Assembly: GCF_026210795.1 (NCBI RefSeq) | Contig: NC_089445.1 | Coordinates: 620,001-684,000 of the forward strand | Source of the DNA: Rhizophagus irregularis | Lineage: Eukaryota > Glomeromycota > Glomeromycetes > Glomerales > Glomeraceae | Length of the DNA: 64,000 nucleotides | Reading direction: 5' to 3' | Shown: in pieces, positions 33,452-44,150 of the stretch | Layout of the letters: each line of letters starts with the position of its first letter | Numbering within the stretch: position 1 is the first letter of the stretch | Notes under the pieces: model-generated | The model's database searches: none | The model's input: only the letters and a program-made list of their open reading frames with translations | Told to the model about the DNA's origin: nothing | Position numbers and translations under genes: made by a program

Positions 33452-35917
33452 TCATTGTACATTCTGAATTTTCACTTCTTTCAATTCTTCAATGTCATCA
33501 TTATTATTTGATGCGGTAACATTGGGAACTTTATCAGGGAAGGAGGCGCTAAAATTGGGATCTTCTTTACCAAGTTCTTCATCATCACCAATATGGGTAA
33601 CCTCGTATACAAAATTGGTAACAATATCGTAAATATCGTATATAAAATTTTTAAATATGGAATACGTAGAATCCGGACCAGAATTTTGATATACAGAATA
33701 CTCGGTAGATTTTACAATCAAGTAAAGTTGAACCCACCATGTAGAAGGACCAGATATCATTGCGAAAATGACGGTATATAAGAAGTTAAGTAAATAATAA
33801 AGGTAACTAACAATTCCATTGATCTTCAAATAAATTATTTCCTTATAATGCTCATCATCTTTCTTTCTACTCTTCTCATTAAATATGAGGGTACGTGAAT
33901 AACTTATGATCTTTTTTATGATAGATTCATTACTCCTCTCAATCTCCTCATTCTTCTTCTCAGCCCTAAATTTCTGATAATGTATAAAATGATGACCTAT
34001 GCAAACCGGGCAACAATCTTCATCAAAATGTTTTTTTTTGCAAACCAGACAACAATCTTTTTCATAAATTTTATGTTGTTTTTTGCAAACTGGACAACGA
34101 CAATCTTCTTCATTATCTTTATGTTGTATTTTGCAAACCCAACAACAATCTTTTTCACCATCTTCATGTTGTTTTTTGCAAACCCGACAACAATTTCTTC
34201 TACTATCAGTTTCATGTTTTTTTTTGCAAACCGGACAAACCGGACAACAATTTTTTTCAACATCTTCATGTTGTTTTTTGCAAAACGGACAACAATCTTT
34301 CTCAACATCTTTATGTTGTTTTTTGCAAATCGGACAACAAACTTTTTCAACATGTTGTTCTTCGCAAACCGGACAACAAACTCTTTTAACATCATTATGT
34401 TGTTCTTCGCAAACCGGACAACAATCTTTTTCATTATCTTCATGTTGTTCTTTGCAAACCGGACAACAATCTTTTTTACCAATTTTATGTTGTTTTTCGC
34501 AAACCGGACAACAATCTTTTTTACCAATTTTATGGTGTTTTTTGCAAATCTGACAACAACGATCTTTTTTATCATTTTTACGTTTTCTTCTGCAAAACGG
34601 ACAACAATCTTTTTCACCATCTTCATGTTGTTTTTTGCAAACCGGACAACAAACTCTTTCACCATCTTTATGTTGTTTTTTGCAATTCCGACAACATTTT
34701 CCACCATCTTCATGTTGTTCTTCACAAACCAGACAACAATCTTTTTCATTATCTTCATGTTGTTCTTCGCAAACCGGACAACAATCTTTTTCATCATTTT
34801 TATGGTGTTTTTCGCAAACCGGACAACAATGATCTTTTTTATCAATTTCATATTTTCTTCTGCAAACCAAACAACAAAATTTTTTATCTTTATGTTGTTT
34901 TTTGCAAACTGGACAAACCGGACAACATTTTTTTACACCATCTTTATGTTGTTTTTTGCAAACCAAACAACAAACTTTTTCATCTTTATGTTTTGTTTTG
35001 CAAATACGACAACAATTTTCACCATCTTCATGTTTTTTTTTGCAAACCAGACAACATTCTTTTTCATCATCATTATGTGGTCTTTTACAAACCGGACAAT
35101 CTTTATCCTTCTTCTTGATTCCAAAAGTATCTAGATTAGCATGTACATAATTATGACTCAAGCAAAGCGGACAATTGTCATGATCATTCTTATCATCATC
35201 ATCACCCTTCTTATCATCACCCTTAATTTCTTCATACAAATATAGTAAATAGATGGTTGGTTGTAAACCCATATTTATCAAAAAGGCAGGTATAATGAAT
35301 AATATTCGTGGCCATTTGCGGTTTTCTTTAGTATTTTTTGGTAATGGTATTACACATAAATTGGACGTAATATTTAAGATCAAAATAAATACGAATAAGC
35401 CCACAAGTAATTTTCTTACAATGAGACCAAATTGACTCTCAACATAAATATCCATAGCTTTATCCAAAAATATCAAATTAACTATAAACCCGTAAAGAAT
35501 CGATAAAATATTAAAGTATTTGCAAAAATAATATTTTATGGATGCAACTTCAAGAAAATTGAATATGAATAGGGGTAATAAATAATAAAAATAATCCCAG
35601 AAAAAAGGGTCATTGTAATGGTTAAAACACAAACGAGTGAATTGACGCGTCATTTCTAGATCAACGAAAAACAATAAAAAGTATATAAAAAAAAGGGGTG
35701 AAAAGAAATACAACTTCCTATGAAAGGTCTCCCTGATAATAATAGGGATTAAAATACTTGCGACAGTTTGATAGATTGATAGAAAGTAAGGGTTATTGTC
35801 AAATGGGGGTCCAAATAAATCTTCTTTAAGGGCAAACGTTGATGGTATAGATGTAATAACAAGGAAAAAAGGCAAGAAATAATGTAGTGAACATTTTGTA
35901 AATAAAAAGTCTCGCAT
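33452..35917 (-). CDS. Multi-pass membrane protein with about 26 tandem CxxC/His repeats
   Basis: One uninterrupted frame of 821 residues. Residues 1-29 look like a signal peptide or first anchor (LPFFLVITSIPSTFA). About five to six hydrophobic segments follow up to residue 230. An acidic Lys/Asp linker leads into residues 249-645, a tandem array of roughly 26 units of 13-19 residues with consensus DCCPVCKKQHKDGEK. Each unit has a Cys pair, a CxxC and, in nearly all, a His four residues after the last Cys. Two units carry an extra CPVC (CCPVCPVCKKQH). The C-terminal part has one or two more hydrophobic segments (GIVSYLYYLLNFLYTVIFAM) and an acidic tail. Metal binding, probably zinc, is inferred from the CxxC/His pattern. 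I recognise no named family. Confidence 0.75.
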   Translation of the reverse strand: MRDFLFTKCSLHYFLPFFLVITSIPSTFALKEDLFGPPFDNNPYFLSIYQTVASILIPIIIRETFHRKLYFFSPLFFIYFLLFFVDLEMTRQFTRLCFNHYNDPFFWDYFYYLLPLFIFNFLEVASIKYYFCKYFNILSILYGFIVNLIFLDKAMDIYVESQFGLIVRKLLVGLFVFILILNITSNLCVIPLPKNTKENRKWPRILFIIPAFLINMGLQPTIYLLYLYEEIKGDDKKGDDDDKNDHDNCPLCLSHNYVHANLDTFGIKKKDKDCPVCKRPHNDDEKECCLVCKKKHEDGENCCRICKTKHKDEKVCCLVCKKQHKDGVKKCCPVCPVCKKQHKDKKFCCLVCRRKYEIDKKDHCCPVCEKHHKNDEKDCCPVCEEQHEDNEKDCCLVCEEQHEDGGKCCRNCKKQHKDGERVCCPVCKKQHEDGEKDCCPFCRRKRKNDKKDRCCQICKKHHKIGKKDCCPVCEKQHKIGKKDCCPVCKEQHEDNEKDCCPVCEEQHNDVKRVCCPVCEEQHVEKVCCPICKKQHKDVEKDCCPFCKKQHEDVEKNCCPVCPVCKKKHETDSRRNCCRVCKKQHEDGEKDCCWVCKIQHKDNEEDCRCPVCKKQHKIYEKDCCLVCKKKHFDEDCCPVCIGHHFIHYQKFRAEKKNEEIERSNESIIKKIISYSRTLIFNEKSRKKDDEHYKEIIYLKINGIVSYLYYLLNFLYTVIFAMISGPSTWWVQLYLIVKSTEYSVYQNSGPDSTYSIFKNFIYDIYDIVTNFVYEVTHIGDDEELGKEDPNFSASFPDKVPNVTASNNNDDIEELKEVKIQNVQ
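33983..35173 (-). repeat. Coding tandem repeat, period about 45 bp
   Basis: DNA level of the CxxC/His array: about 26 units of mostly 42-48 bp, whose plus-strand reading contains TTTTGCAAACCGGACAACAA again and again. Because the period is a multiple of three and lacks stops, several other frames, including a 384-codon frame on the opposite strand, are open as an artefact. Confidence 0.85.
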
Positions 35918-36760
35918 TGTATTAAAAAGTAAAAGAACTTGATATGAATTTTTTCAAAATAAAAATCTTAAAGGAAAAATTGATACCAATTATATATATA
36001 TTATTTAATTGATAATGAATATAATAATTTTCGATCGGTTCATATATCATTTAATGTATAATGAGGACTTTTTTAATACATTATGAAATTGTGAAATATG
36101 AGTGCATATAAAAATGACGTGAAATAAAATTTGGATTTTCAAACTTTATAGAAATTTTTATTTATGGATAGTCAATTTACTAAAATATACTAGGGATTTC
36201 TTTATCGGTTCACATAATAATTTATTTTTTATCGAAAAAAAAAAATTGAATCGAGTAATTTCGAATGATTTGATTATCCGTGAAATTCAGTAATCAATTA
36301 TGCCAAAATTGTAGGTTTAAATAAAAAAAAAAAACCCCACATAAAAATACATGCAGCAAAATATACTAAATCTGTATAATAGAATCAAAGATTTGCGCAG
36401 ATGGCGCAGCGCGCTGAGCGTATGAAATTCCATATTCACATGATGATAGATTTATAGTGTTTGACATAGACCAAACGCGTTTAAAATTGAAAAAATGCGG
36501 TAAACAATAAAAAAAATTTTCTTGCATTTAAAACTTGTAACAATATTTGGCGTGCATATAAAATTACTTGCAGGATTCATTGATTTTTACCAAAACTTTG
36601 AAAAATCTTAATCACCTCCGTGATATAATTATTTTACACATTTAGTAGTTTATTTATGTCAAAAAAAAAAAATAAAGAAGCTTTATTCAGTAATGAAGAA
36701 CTTTTTAAAATTTTTAAATAAATAACCCTTATTCTAAAGTTTGAGCACTAAATATTTAGA
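35918..36760. other. Intergenic; the last 160 bp resemble introns of the next gene
   Basis: No gene seen. 36600-36760 resembles 37045-37240 (see findings): both contain ACCTCYGTGA, a TTTTACAC...TAG acceptor-like site, and TTATTCTAAAGTTTGAGCAC. This suggests that the following gene has an unrecognised 5' exon or that a module was duplicated. Confidence 0.45.
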
Positions 36761-37367
36761 ATGACAGAATCAGAAAAATCAGAAGAAATCGAATCCAGGA
36801 ACATACCCACCGATAATAAAAAAATCAAACCCACCAAGAGTACAAAAAGAAAACCCAAGAATAAAGGAGGCGAAACCGAGGATAAAGGAGGACCCGAGGA
36901 TAAAGGAGGCAAAACCAAGAAAATCGAAATTCTACTTGGTAAAATCTTCCATAGACCCCATAAAAAACTTCCTCGTTCCGTTAAACCTCCTAGTCAATCT
37001 CGTAAGTGAACAATGTTTAAAATGTACAGACATACAATAATTGGCACTTCATAACCTCTGTGACATTATTTTTTTTATTTTTTTATTTATTTAACTATTT
37101 TTTTTTTTACGCTATAATTTTACACTTATAGCCTTTTTTCCAAATTTGGCCTTCCTTACTAAGTAAGTATTATATTATGAAATCTTTTATAAAATTTAAG
37201 TAAGCTTTTATTCTAAAGTTTGAGCACTACGTACTTTTAGTATTCAAACCAATCAATACAATCAAAAAGTTTCTAAAAATTTTGCGAATTTCAAGAATGA
37301 TGTTGATACTGCTGCCGCAAATGCTAATAGTAGCGGTACTGGTGTTCAAAATCTTCAATATTCTTAA
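36761..37367 (+). CDS. Small Lys/Gly-rich hypothetical protein
   Basis: Three exons (36761-37001, 37132-37162, 37241-37367) join in phase to 132 residues. The N-terminal half is charged and disordered, with a short repeat (GGETEDKGGPEDKGGKTKK). Then come ILLGKIFHRPHKKLPRSVKP, a 31-nt mini-exon encoding PFFPNLAFLT, and a Asn/Gln-rich C-terminus ending VQNLQYS. Both introns have GTAAGT donors and phases agree, which supports the model, but no family is recognised. An acceptor-like TATTTAG sits directly before the ATG, so a 5' exon may be missing. Confidence 0.5.
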
Positions 37368-37754
37368 GTAAGAAGACTTTTTCATTATATATATCATTTT
37401 ATTCATTTAACAATTATTTTCATTAACAATTTATTTTATATATCTCTTAGCCCTAGCGTGAATCAAATACTCTTATATAATAACTAACAGTATGAAATAT
37501 TGTAATAAATTATATATGAAATTTTTTAAACTTTTTACATATAAATATTTTTAATTATAGTATGTGATAGATAATATACTTTGAAATTTTTTTTTAAAAA
37601 AAAAATTACTTAAAAAATATTTCTAACATCAAAAATTCATATAAATTCATATTAAAAGAAAAATTATTCAATAAAGATCTCATATTCTATACATACAATA
37701 TATAATCTTATTTAATATTTATTGAATAACACTAATGATGAATTTCACAGAAAA

Positions 37755-39365
37755 TCACGATAATGATTTTCCAAGTTTTATGAGTATTTTGTCTATTATG
37801 TGTATTATTTCGGTTAAAATGTTTTCGTGTACATCATCATCATCATCATCATCATCTTGATGATCATATTCATTATCTGAATGCAATTTATATTCTTGCT
37901 TCACTGAAAATAAATATACAAATGTATAAATTTGTGAAAACTCGATTGAAATTCAAAAAAAAAATAATAAAAATAATAATACTTACAATAAAGTATAAAA
38001 AATTCATCAATAAAATCTTTATTTTTAGACTTACGATAAAATAATATTGATGTTATAATTGTTAATAATGATGAAATCATTGTTATAATTGCTTATGTAT
38101 TTTTTTTAAAAAAAAAAAAATCAAAAAATTTAGTATTTGATATAAAAAATCTCCAACGAGTATTATATAAAAAAAATACTTACGTATTGTTATAATATTA
38201 CAATAATTACGATAATTTTTATATTTTAAACCAATATATAATAATAATGCTATGCAAAATGCAATTTGAAAACCAAGGGAAATATCAACAATTAAAAGAT
38301 ATTTATATTTAAAGATTCTTACTTTTTGATTTTTTTTTTTGATTGTTTTATTCTAGAATATATTAATAAAGTTAATAAATTGATTTTAATATATTGTTCA
38401 CTTATTCTGGTAAAATTACTTACTGAGAGATATAATATAAAAAAAGAAGGAATAAAAAGACAAATTGTAAATAAAACTAGATGTCCTATATCTTTAGTAG
38501 GAATAAATTCAAAACCGTATAATGATAATATTCCATTCATTATGAGAATAAAATATAACGATAAATATAAAGAGAAATTAAAAAGTTTGTATGCAATGTA
38601 AATATTTCCTGGGGATCCCTCAAGAACTAAATATTAAATAAAATTTAATATTAAAATATTAAACATATTTATATTGAAAATTGAAAATAAAATCTTATAT
38701 AATTACATTTTTGTATAATATTTAATTTCTTTGAGTTAGTATCTAAATATTAAATAAAATTTAATGTTAAAATATTATAAATAAATAAATCATAACAAAA
38801 TCAACAAAATCTTACCCTTAGTTCCTTCAGATTTTTCAGTTTCTCCAGATTTTTCATAATTAACATTGCATATAATGATAGCAATAATAATAAATATTAC
38901 TTCGATAATTATTTTTAATATACTAGCAACAAGAATAAACTTTTTTTGATCATTATTCAATTTAACATTTTTACTATTCTTAATCAATATATATTTAATA
39001 TTATCATCATCTGAATTAAAAGTAGCATTAATTAAAATTAAAATAGGGGCCAAGTTTATTACACAAAATCCTATAAAATAACGTATTCTTTTCCTAACGA
39101 TCTATATTCAATAAAAAAAAAATAAAAAATACATTTATTAATTTTAGACAAAATGATGAAATTTTAATAAAGAATGATTTACCGCAAAGAATCCCCATAA
39201 AAAAGTAACGATGGTTAATAAAATTAAAAGGTTCATCCCAAAAGGTAAAATAATTATGATTATAATGTCAAATATTGTGTTAGTAAAAAGTGTTCCTAAA
39301 AATAGGGTATTTAATGTGAAGCGTTTCTTATTCTTTATAATATTCTTATCATTATTATCACCCAT
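37755..39365 (-). CDS. Multi-pass membrane protein, lineage-specific
   Basis: Six exons (39365-39183, 39101-38816, 38626-38424, 38352-38184, 38091-37987, 37903-37755) join in phase to 364 residues. About eight hydrophobic segments are visible, e.g. NLLILLTIVTFLWGFFAV, YFIGFCVINLAPILILI, ILKIIIEVIFIIIAIIIC, LYLSLYFILIMNGILSLY, LVLFTICLFIPSFFILYL and ISLGFQIAFCIALLLYIG. Loops carry EKSGETEKSEGTKG, and the phrase LEGSPGNIYIAYKLFNFS is one I associate with a repeated Rhizophagus membrane family. The C-terminal tail has a run of seven Asp from a GAT microsatellite. Function unknown; possibly a receptor- or transporter-like protein. Confidence 0.65.
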
Positions 39366-39445
39366 TTTTTATTTAGTTCGTTGAAATTGGGAGTTATTTC
39401 TTTCAAGAATTGGAGAATTAAATAATTTAAAAAAAAAATGGTCTA

Positions 39446-39615
39446 CTGCGGTACTGCACAGATAGGCGCAATGCACCCAATTTCACTGTATTTTTTAATT
39501 TACCCGATAAATTTTTTTCAATAAAAAAGCTGATTTTCACTTCGATTATTATGTCCCAATTCTCACATTGAATTTGCGAATAACCTTTACAAATTTAGGC
39601 GTGCAGTAACTGCAG
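39446..39615. mobile_element. Small foldback element, probable TA-duplicating MITE
   Basis: Left end CTGCGGTACTGCAC and right end, read inward, CTGCAGTTACTGCAC, each bordered by TA (39444-39445, 39616-39617). 170 bp, no ORF. Ends are short, so the assignment is tentative. Confidence 0.45.
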
Positions 39616-39925
39616 TATGTGACGTTAATTGCATGTATAATTCTCAAAAAGGCTCTTTTGAATGACTCTTACTTTGAAACTAAACATTATATATATTTTA
39701 GTCTTGAATAATAATTTATATAAAATTGTTACAATGACAATTTTAGTTTAATATACGTCAAATAATTTTTTTTTTTTTTGAAAATTATTTGTTTCATAAA
39801 TGTACGACAAAATTCAAGAATTTTTCAGATTTTAATTCTTAAATCTTTTACCTACTAAAGAGTTTTATCATTAGAATAATAACAAACGATTTTTGTTCAA
39901 CGATTAAAAATTATATATATACTCC

Positions 39926-41514
39926 ATGTTTTTTTTGATTGACTCTTGCAGTTGGCGAAAAACAGAACCATTTTGGTTTGGAATTTTTCGATGTGGTGTT
40001 GCCTTCATTCTTACATGTATAATTTTAAAATTTAGTATTTATGATAATTTTAACAAAATATTTCATCAAACTGTTTTAGAACAACTTGATGTTCCTATAG
40101 GTAAAAAAAAAAAGAAGTAACATAATTTCTCCAAAATTTGTATTAATCTTTTCTTAATTTTTTTTTTTTAAAAAAAAACCAGATTCTAAAATGGTGATAG
40201 AAACATCCATGTGCGCTAATGATGCAATGGAAGCTTATTTTCGACCATTTCCTTTAGGCGTTGTCCGAAAAAACATTACGTCTGCCGGACGTTGCATGTC
40301 ATTTCCTCTCCCTACTAAAATACCAGATTTTGCATCAGGATTAAGGAGTGGTGCTTTTTGGATTGATATCGAATTTCCTTTAAATGGTATTGAAAATAGT
40401 ACAATTAATGATAATCAATTGGATTACATAATAAATTCCTATTATAACGATAAAGCTAAATTGAACAATAGCGACTATTCATCTATATTACCAAATAATT
40501 ATTTAAAACTAACTATAAATATGACATTAAATATATTAAATACTGAAATTAATTGTATTGGCTACAGTCCAAAAGCGTTTTATTTTCGTCCGGGACAAGC
40601 TTTTTTTATTCATATCAAATCATCAACTAATTCATACTTAAATAGTTGTGATTTAGAATTAGATCTACAATCGGAACAATTACCTTTAAATTTAGATACA
40701 AATAGAATTGGATTGGGATTTAATATATATTTCCCTTTTAGATACAATAGTATGGTTATTTATGATTGTAAGTAGAACGTATATTATAGTATGGTACTTC
40801 TACTCAAAAAAGTTAAAAAACATTAAAAACTAATAAATATTTGATTTACAGTTGAGAGTTATTTATCTGATATTGGAGGTTTTTATGGTTCTATTGAAGG
40901 TAAATCGTTATTTTGTAATAGTCTTATAACAATTTTGTAAATTAATATTATTTTTATATATAATATAGGATTTTTTGCTTCTATTTTTGGATCGGGAAAA
41001 CTTGGACCGTGGTAATATATTATTTTAACATCTAATAATCTAAATAAAAGCTATTAATTAATTAATATATTATATATTAAAAGGGGAATAGCTCAAACAA
41101 TTATTTTAACTAGTATTCCTTGTGTTAGAAGTTTTGGAAGAAATTTTGCAAGAGTATATGTTTCAAAAGGCGGTATTCCTTTAGTTGAAGATGTTAAAGA
41201 TAGACCTAAAAAATCTGGATATTTAAATTCTTTAGAAGAACGAGTTCAAATTCTGGAAACTTTACTTAAGGAATACTATTTAGATGAACATTATTTAGAA
41301 AAAATTAAATATTTTGCAGATAGCCGTAAGGAATTGAATAAGAAGGAAGTTCCGGATGAAGAAAAAGCTGAAGAACAAAGTATGGATATTAATATTTTTT
41401 TTTTTGTTATACATGTTATACACCTATTAGGAATTTTGCTTTTGTTATTTAATTAATCAGGATTTTTTTTTAGTTATAGCAGATGACGACGAGATTAAAG
41501 AAATTCACAGTTGA
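39926..41514 (+). CDS. Membrane-anchored hypothetical protein with extracellular-type domain
   Basis: Six exons (39926-40100, 40183-40767, 40852-40899, 40969-41011, 41084-41379, 41474-41514) join in phase to 395 residues. A WRKTEPFWFGIFRCGVAF segment and a hydrophobic stretch (about residues 27-37) are followed by a large domain with several N-glycosylation sequons (NST, NMT), then SYLSDIGGFYGSIEGFFASI, a second hydrophobic segment, RSFGRNFARVYVSKGG, and an acidic, coiled-coil-like tail (LEERVQILETLLKEYY). I recognise the layout as a recurrent unnamed Rhizophagus family. The ATG at 39926 lies in a pyrimidine tract ending TTGCAG, so it may be intronic and a 5' exon may be missing. Confidence 0.6.
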
Positions 41515-43595
41515 TTTATTATTTTTTTTTAACGTGCATCGTTCATTGTGTCATGATATCGTAAATCTGAGAAAAAGGTGTTACCCGATTAAATATTTCT
41601 TTTTATTTCATTTAATTCTGCAAGAATATTTTTATTTCTTGTTCATTATTTTCACTGTTATTATTATGTATCAATAATAATATAGGAATTTTTTTAAAAA
41701 GGTAATTTTTTATCGTTACCGTTAGACTGATCATTTCTTAAAATGGTGACAATAGATTTCCTATAACGCGATCTGATATATCCGTATGATGACATCTTGC
41801 ATAATAATATTGCCGTTTATTCATAATATTGGATGTGAGACGGGGGGGTTTTTTTTTCGAATTATTTAGTTTATTAGTTTATTGAATTTGAGAGTTAATT
41901 TAAAACTTTGATTTAAATAATTGACGGAAAACCCAGTTTTCCTATGGTATTACAAGTTAAGTGTGCCGTAAACCGTAATACACTTGTATTTAACCCGTTC
42001 AATAAAATGAGTTGATATGGGATATAATGTTCTTCTTTGGGTAAATTCGCTTAAAAACCAATTTTTTATGGAATGTTACATTACTTACAATATATATTTA
42101 GGATCCGATCAAAGTAACAAAAAGATTTGCTACGCATCACTTCAAGTATCATAATCCTGTATATTAATTATATTAATTGTGCTATAGGTATTTTTTAAGT
42201 AATTTGTAATTTTTATTATAAAAATGAATCATCCAATAATAATTTAAAATTAAATTTATGAAAATGTCTTGTATATCAAATAATAATTTCAATTTGTTAA
42301 CAAGAACATACTTTTTTTTTATATATATGTCATACTAAAAATTTGATTCGTAATATCCCGCTACTTTGTGATTTAGAACTAGAATCTAATTTTAAATATA
42401 AACAATACAACTTATTTTATATATTTGTATAGAATCGTCATTCGATGGATGACAATTGTGTGCACATTTAATTAATAGATCATTTTTTGAGATTTCCTAT
42501 GAACATATTAGTGATAATACAATTTATCCTACAGTACAACCAAATAGGATCATGCTTTTTTCATCGTGCTGATGTTTTTTAAATAAACTACAATTGCGAT
42601 TGTATAATTTTTATTGATATTTTTCATATAATAAATAACATGTAAAAGGTAAAAGGACGCGTCGCGTTAAACTGGAAATAGTTTATATCGTATTTATAAG
42701 CATGCCAGCACACATGATTATTTTAGTTATGTGAGCAATATTGAAAATCATGTGCGCTTTATGTGTATGCACACGCCAAAATTTAAGAGACGCATATGTT
42801 TATTAAAAATATGAACATAATGATTATTTTATTTTATTATCAATATTTCCAAATCTATCCTTCATAATAAACCAATACTCGTCATAGGAACTAAGTTCTA
42901 ATGGACTAACCATTAACGGCTTAACGCGGGTTTGTGGCTTACGCATAAGTGCATAACCGATTACCGATTCTAGCGTAATCAATTTTTTAAATTTTTTGAT
43001 GTTTATAGCAAATCCGAACCCTCATTTATTATAGTGCGCAAATTTAAAGTGATGTATGGAGCGCACATTCAGCACATCCAATTTTGACCACTGGACTCTA
43101 ATAACAATTTGGAACTCTACATTTGTATTTTATAATTAAGGGTTTATAATTTATAACCTTGCGTAACGAACGTGTTCCTAAGATCATATGATTTGATTGG
43201 CTAAATAATTTAAAATTACCTGTCCGTTATTCAAAAGACATTTATTAAAATTTTGATATTATTTTTTACTTCAAAACATGATTATATACTATTTATTATA
43301 AAGATCTGAAAGAAGTTATCACAATTATGGAAATTAATATATCATAAAAATGAAATTAGTGCAAGAACAAAAAGATTAAGACATATCATCACAAAAAATG
43401 ACAGATTTAAAAGCATTGAAAGTAAAACAAAAAAATATAAAAGTTTATAAAAATGCCAGGAACGTGAAAAGGATCGTTACTTTAAAGAACATTACCAAAA
43501 TACGATACTTTTGAATAATTTGGGCTCGGATCGTTACATATTGGTCGAACAAGTTGGAAAATTTTGTAAGTTCCAAGTCGTGGAGCCTACCCTTA
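41515..43595. other. Intergenic, no gene seen
   Basis: Includes a G-run at 41843-41849, a moderately GC-rich stretch at 42650-43190 with CGCGTCGCGTTA at 42658-42669, and otherwise A+T filler. No coding region supported. Confidence 0.45.
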
Positions 43596-43892
43596 GGCCA
43601 CACAAGTTCATTTTTCGGTTCACGTAACATTGAAATTTAAAATCGACCCGGGGACCCGGGGTTTATTGTTTATTAGTAAAAAAAGTTTACATATAAAATC
43701 GTGACATTTGATTGGTTGACTTTTAAAAGGGAGGAATTTATAGAAGTTCTTAGCCGCGTGATAAACTTACCCGCCAATAAAATTACGTCCTGATCACGTG
43801 ATAAATTTTTTATATATAAACTTTTTTTTATTGAAATTTGAAAAAGTGACCCGGCCGGGTGAAGTGAACCGAAAATTCGAATTTGTGTGGCC
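43596..43892. mobile_element. PIF/Harbinger-like MITE (TTA duplication)
   Basis: 297 bp. The left end GGCCACACAAGTTCATTTTT and the right end, read inward, GGCCACACAAATTCGAATTT both continue to TCGGTTCAC. Both borders carry TTA (43593-43595, 43893-43895). A GG-starting inverted repeat with a TTA/TWA duplication fits PIF/Harbinger. The interior has CCCGGGG words and a matching GACCCGGCCGGGTG near the right. No transposase. Confidence 0.65.
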
Positions 43893-44150
43893 TTACATAC
43901 CAAGAGAAACATTATGTTTTGGTATAGATAGTTTTGACAGTTTTAGCACATTGTAAATTCCAGTATTTTTACGAAAAAGAAGGAAAAGATACTGTAGAAA
44001 AGATAGAAAAATTTTTGTTAGAAAAATTTAATTTTAAAAAAAAACTTCCTTCGATCCCAATTTACCTTATATCTACTATATTCAAATCTATATGGATGAA
44101 CAGAACAAGGAAAGGCAAGAAAAAAAGAAAAGAAAAAAATGAGTATTTAT

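Noticed and set aside
33980-35134. 384-codon plus-strand frame and other long frames opposite the CxxC-His array
   Set aside because: They arise because the roughly 45-bp coding repeat has no stops in several frames; composition is Phe/Thr/Met repetition with no independent support.
36390-36420. tRNA-like stretch GCAGATGGCGCAGCGCGCTG
   Set aside because: It resembles a tRNA A box, but no B box (GGTTCRANNCC) or cloverleaf partner follows within 80 bp.
12875-37862. CAT/ATC trinucleotide runs (12875-12910, 37837-37866) as CRISPR-like or regulatory arrays
   Set aside because: Simple microsatellites; the second merely encodes the poly-Asp tail of the membrane protein.
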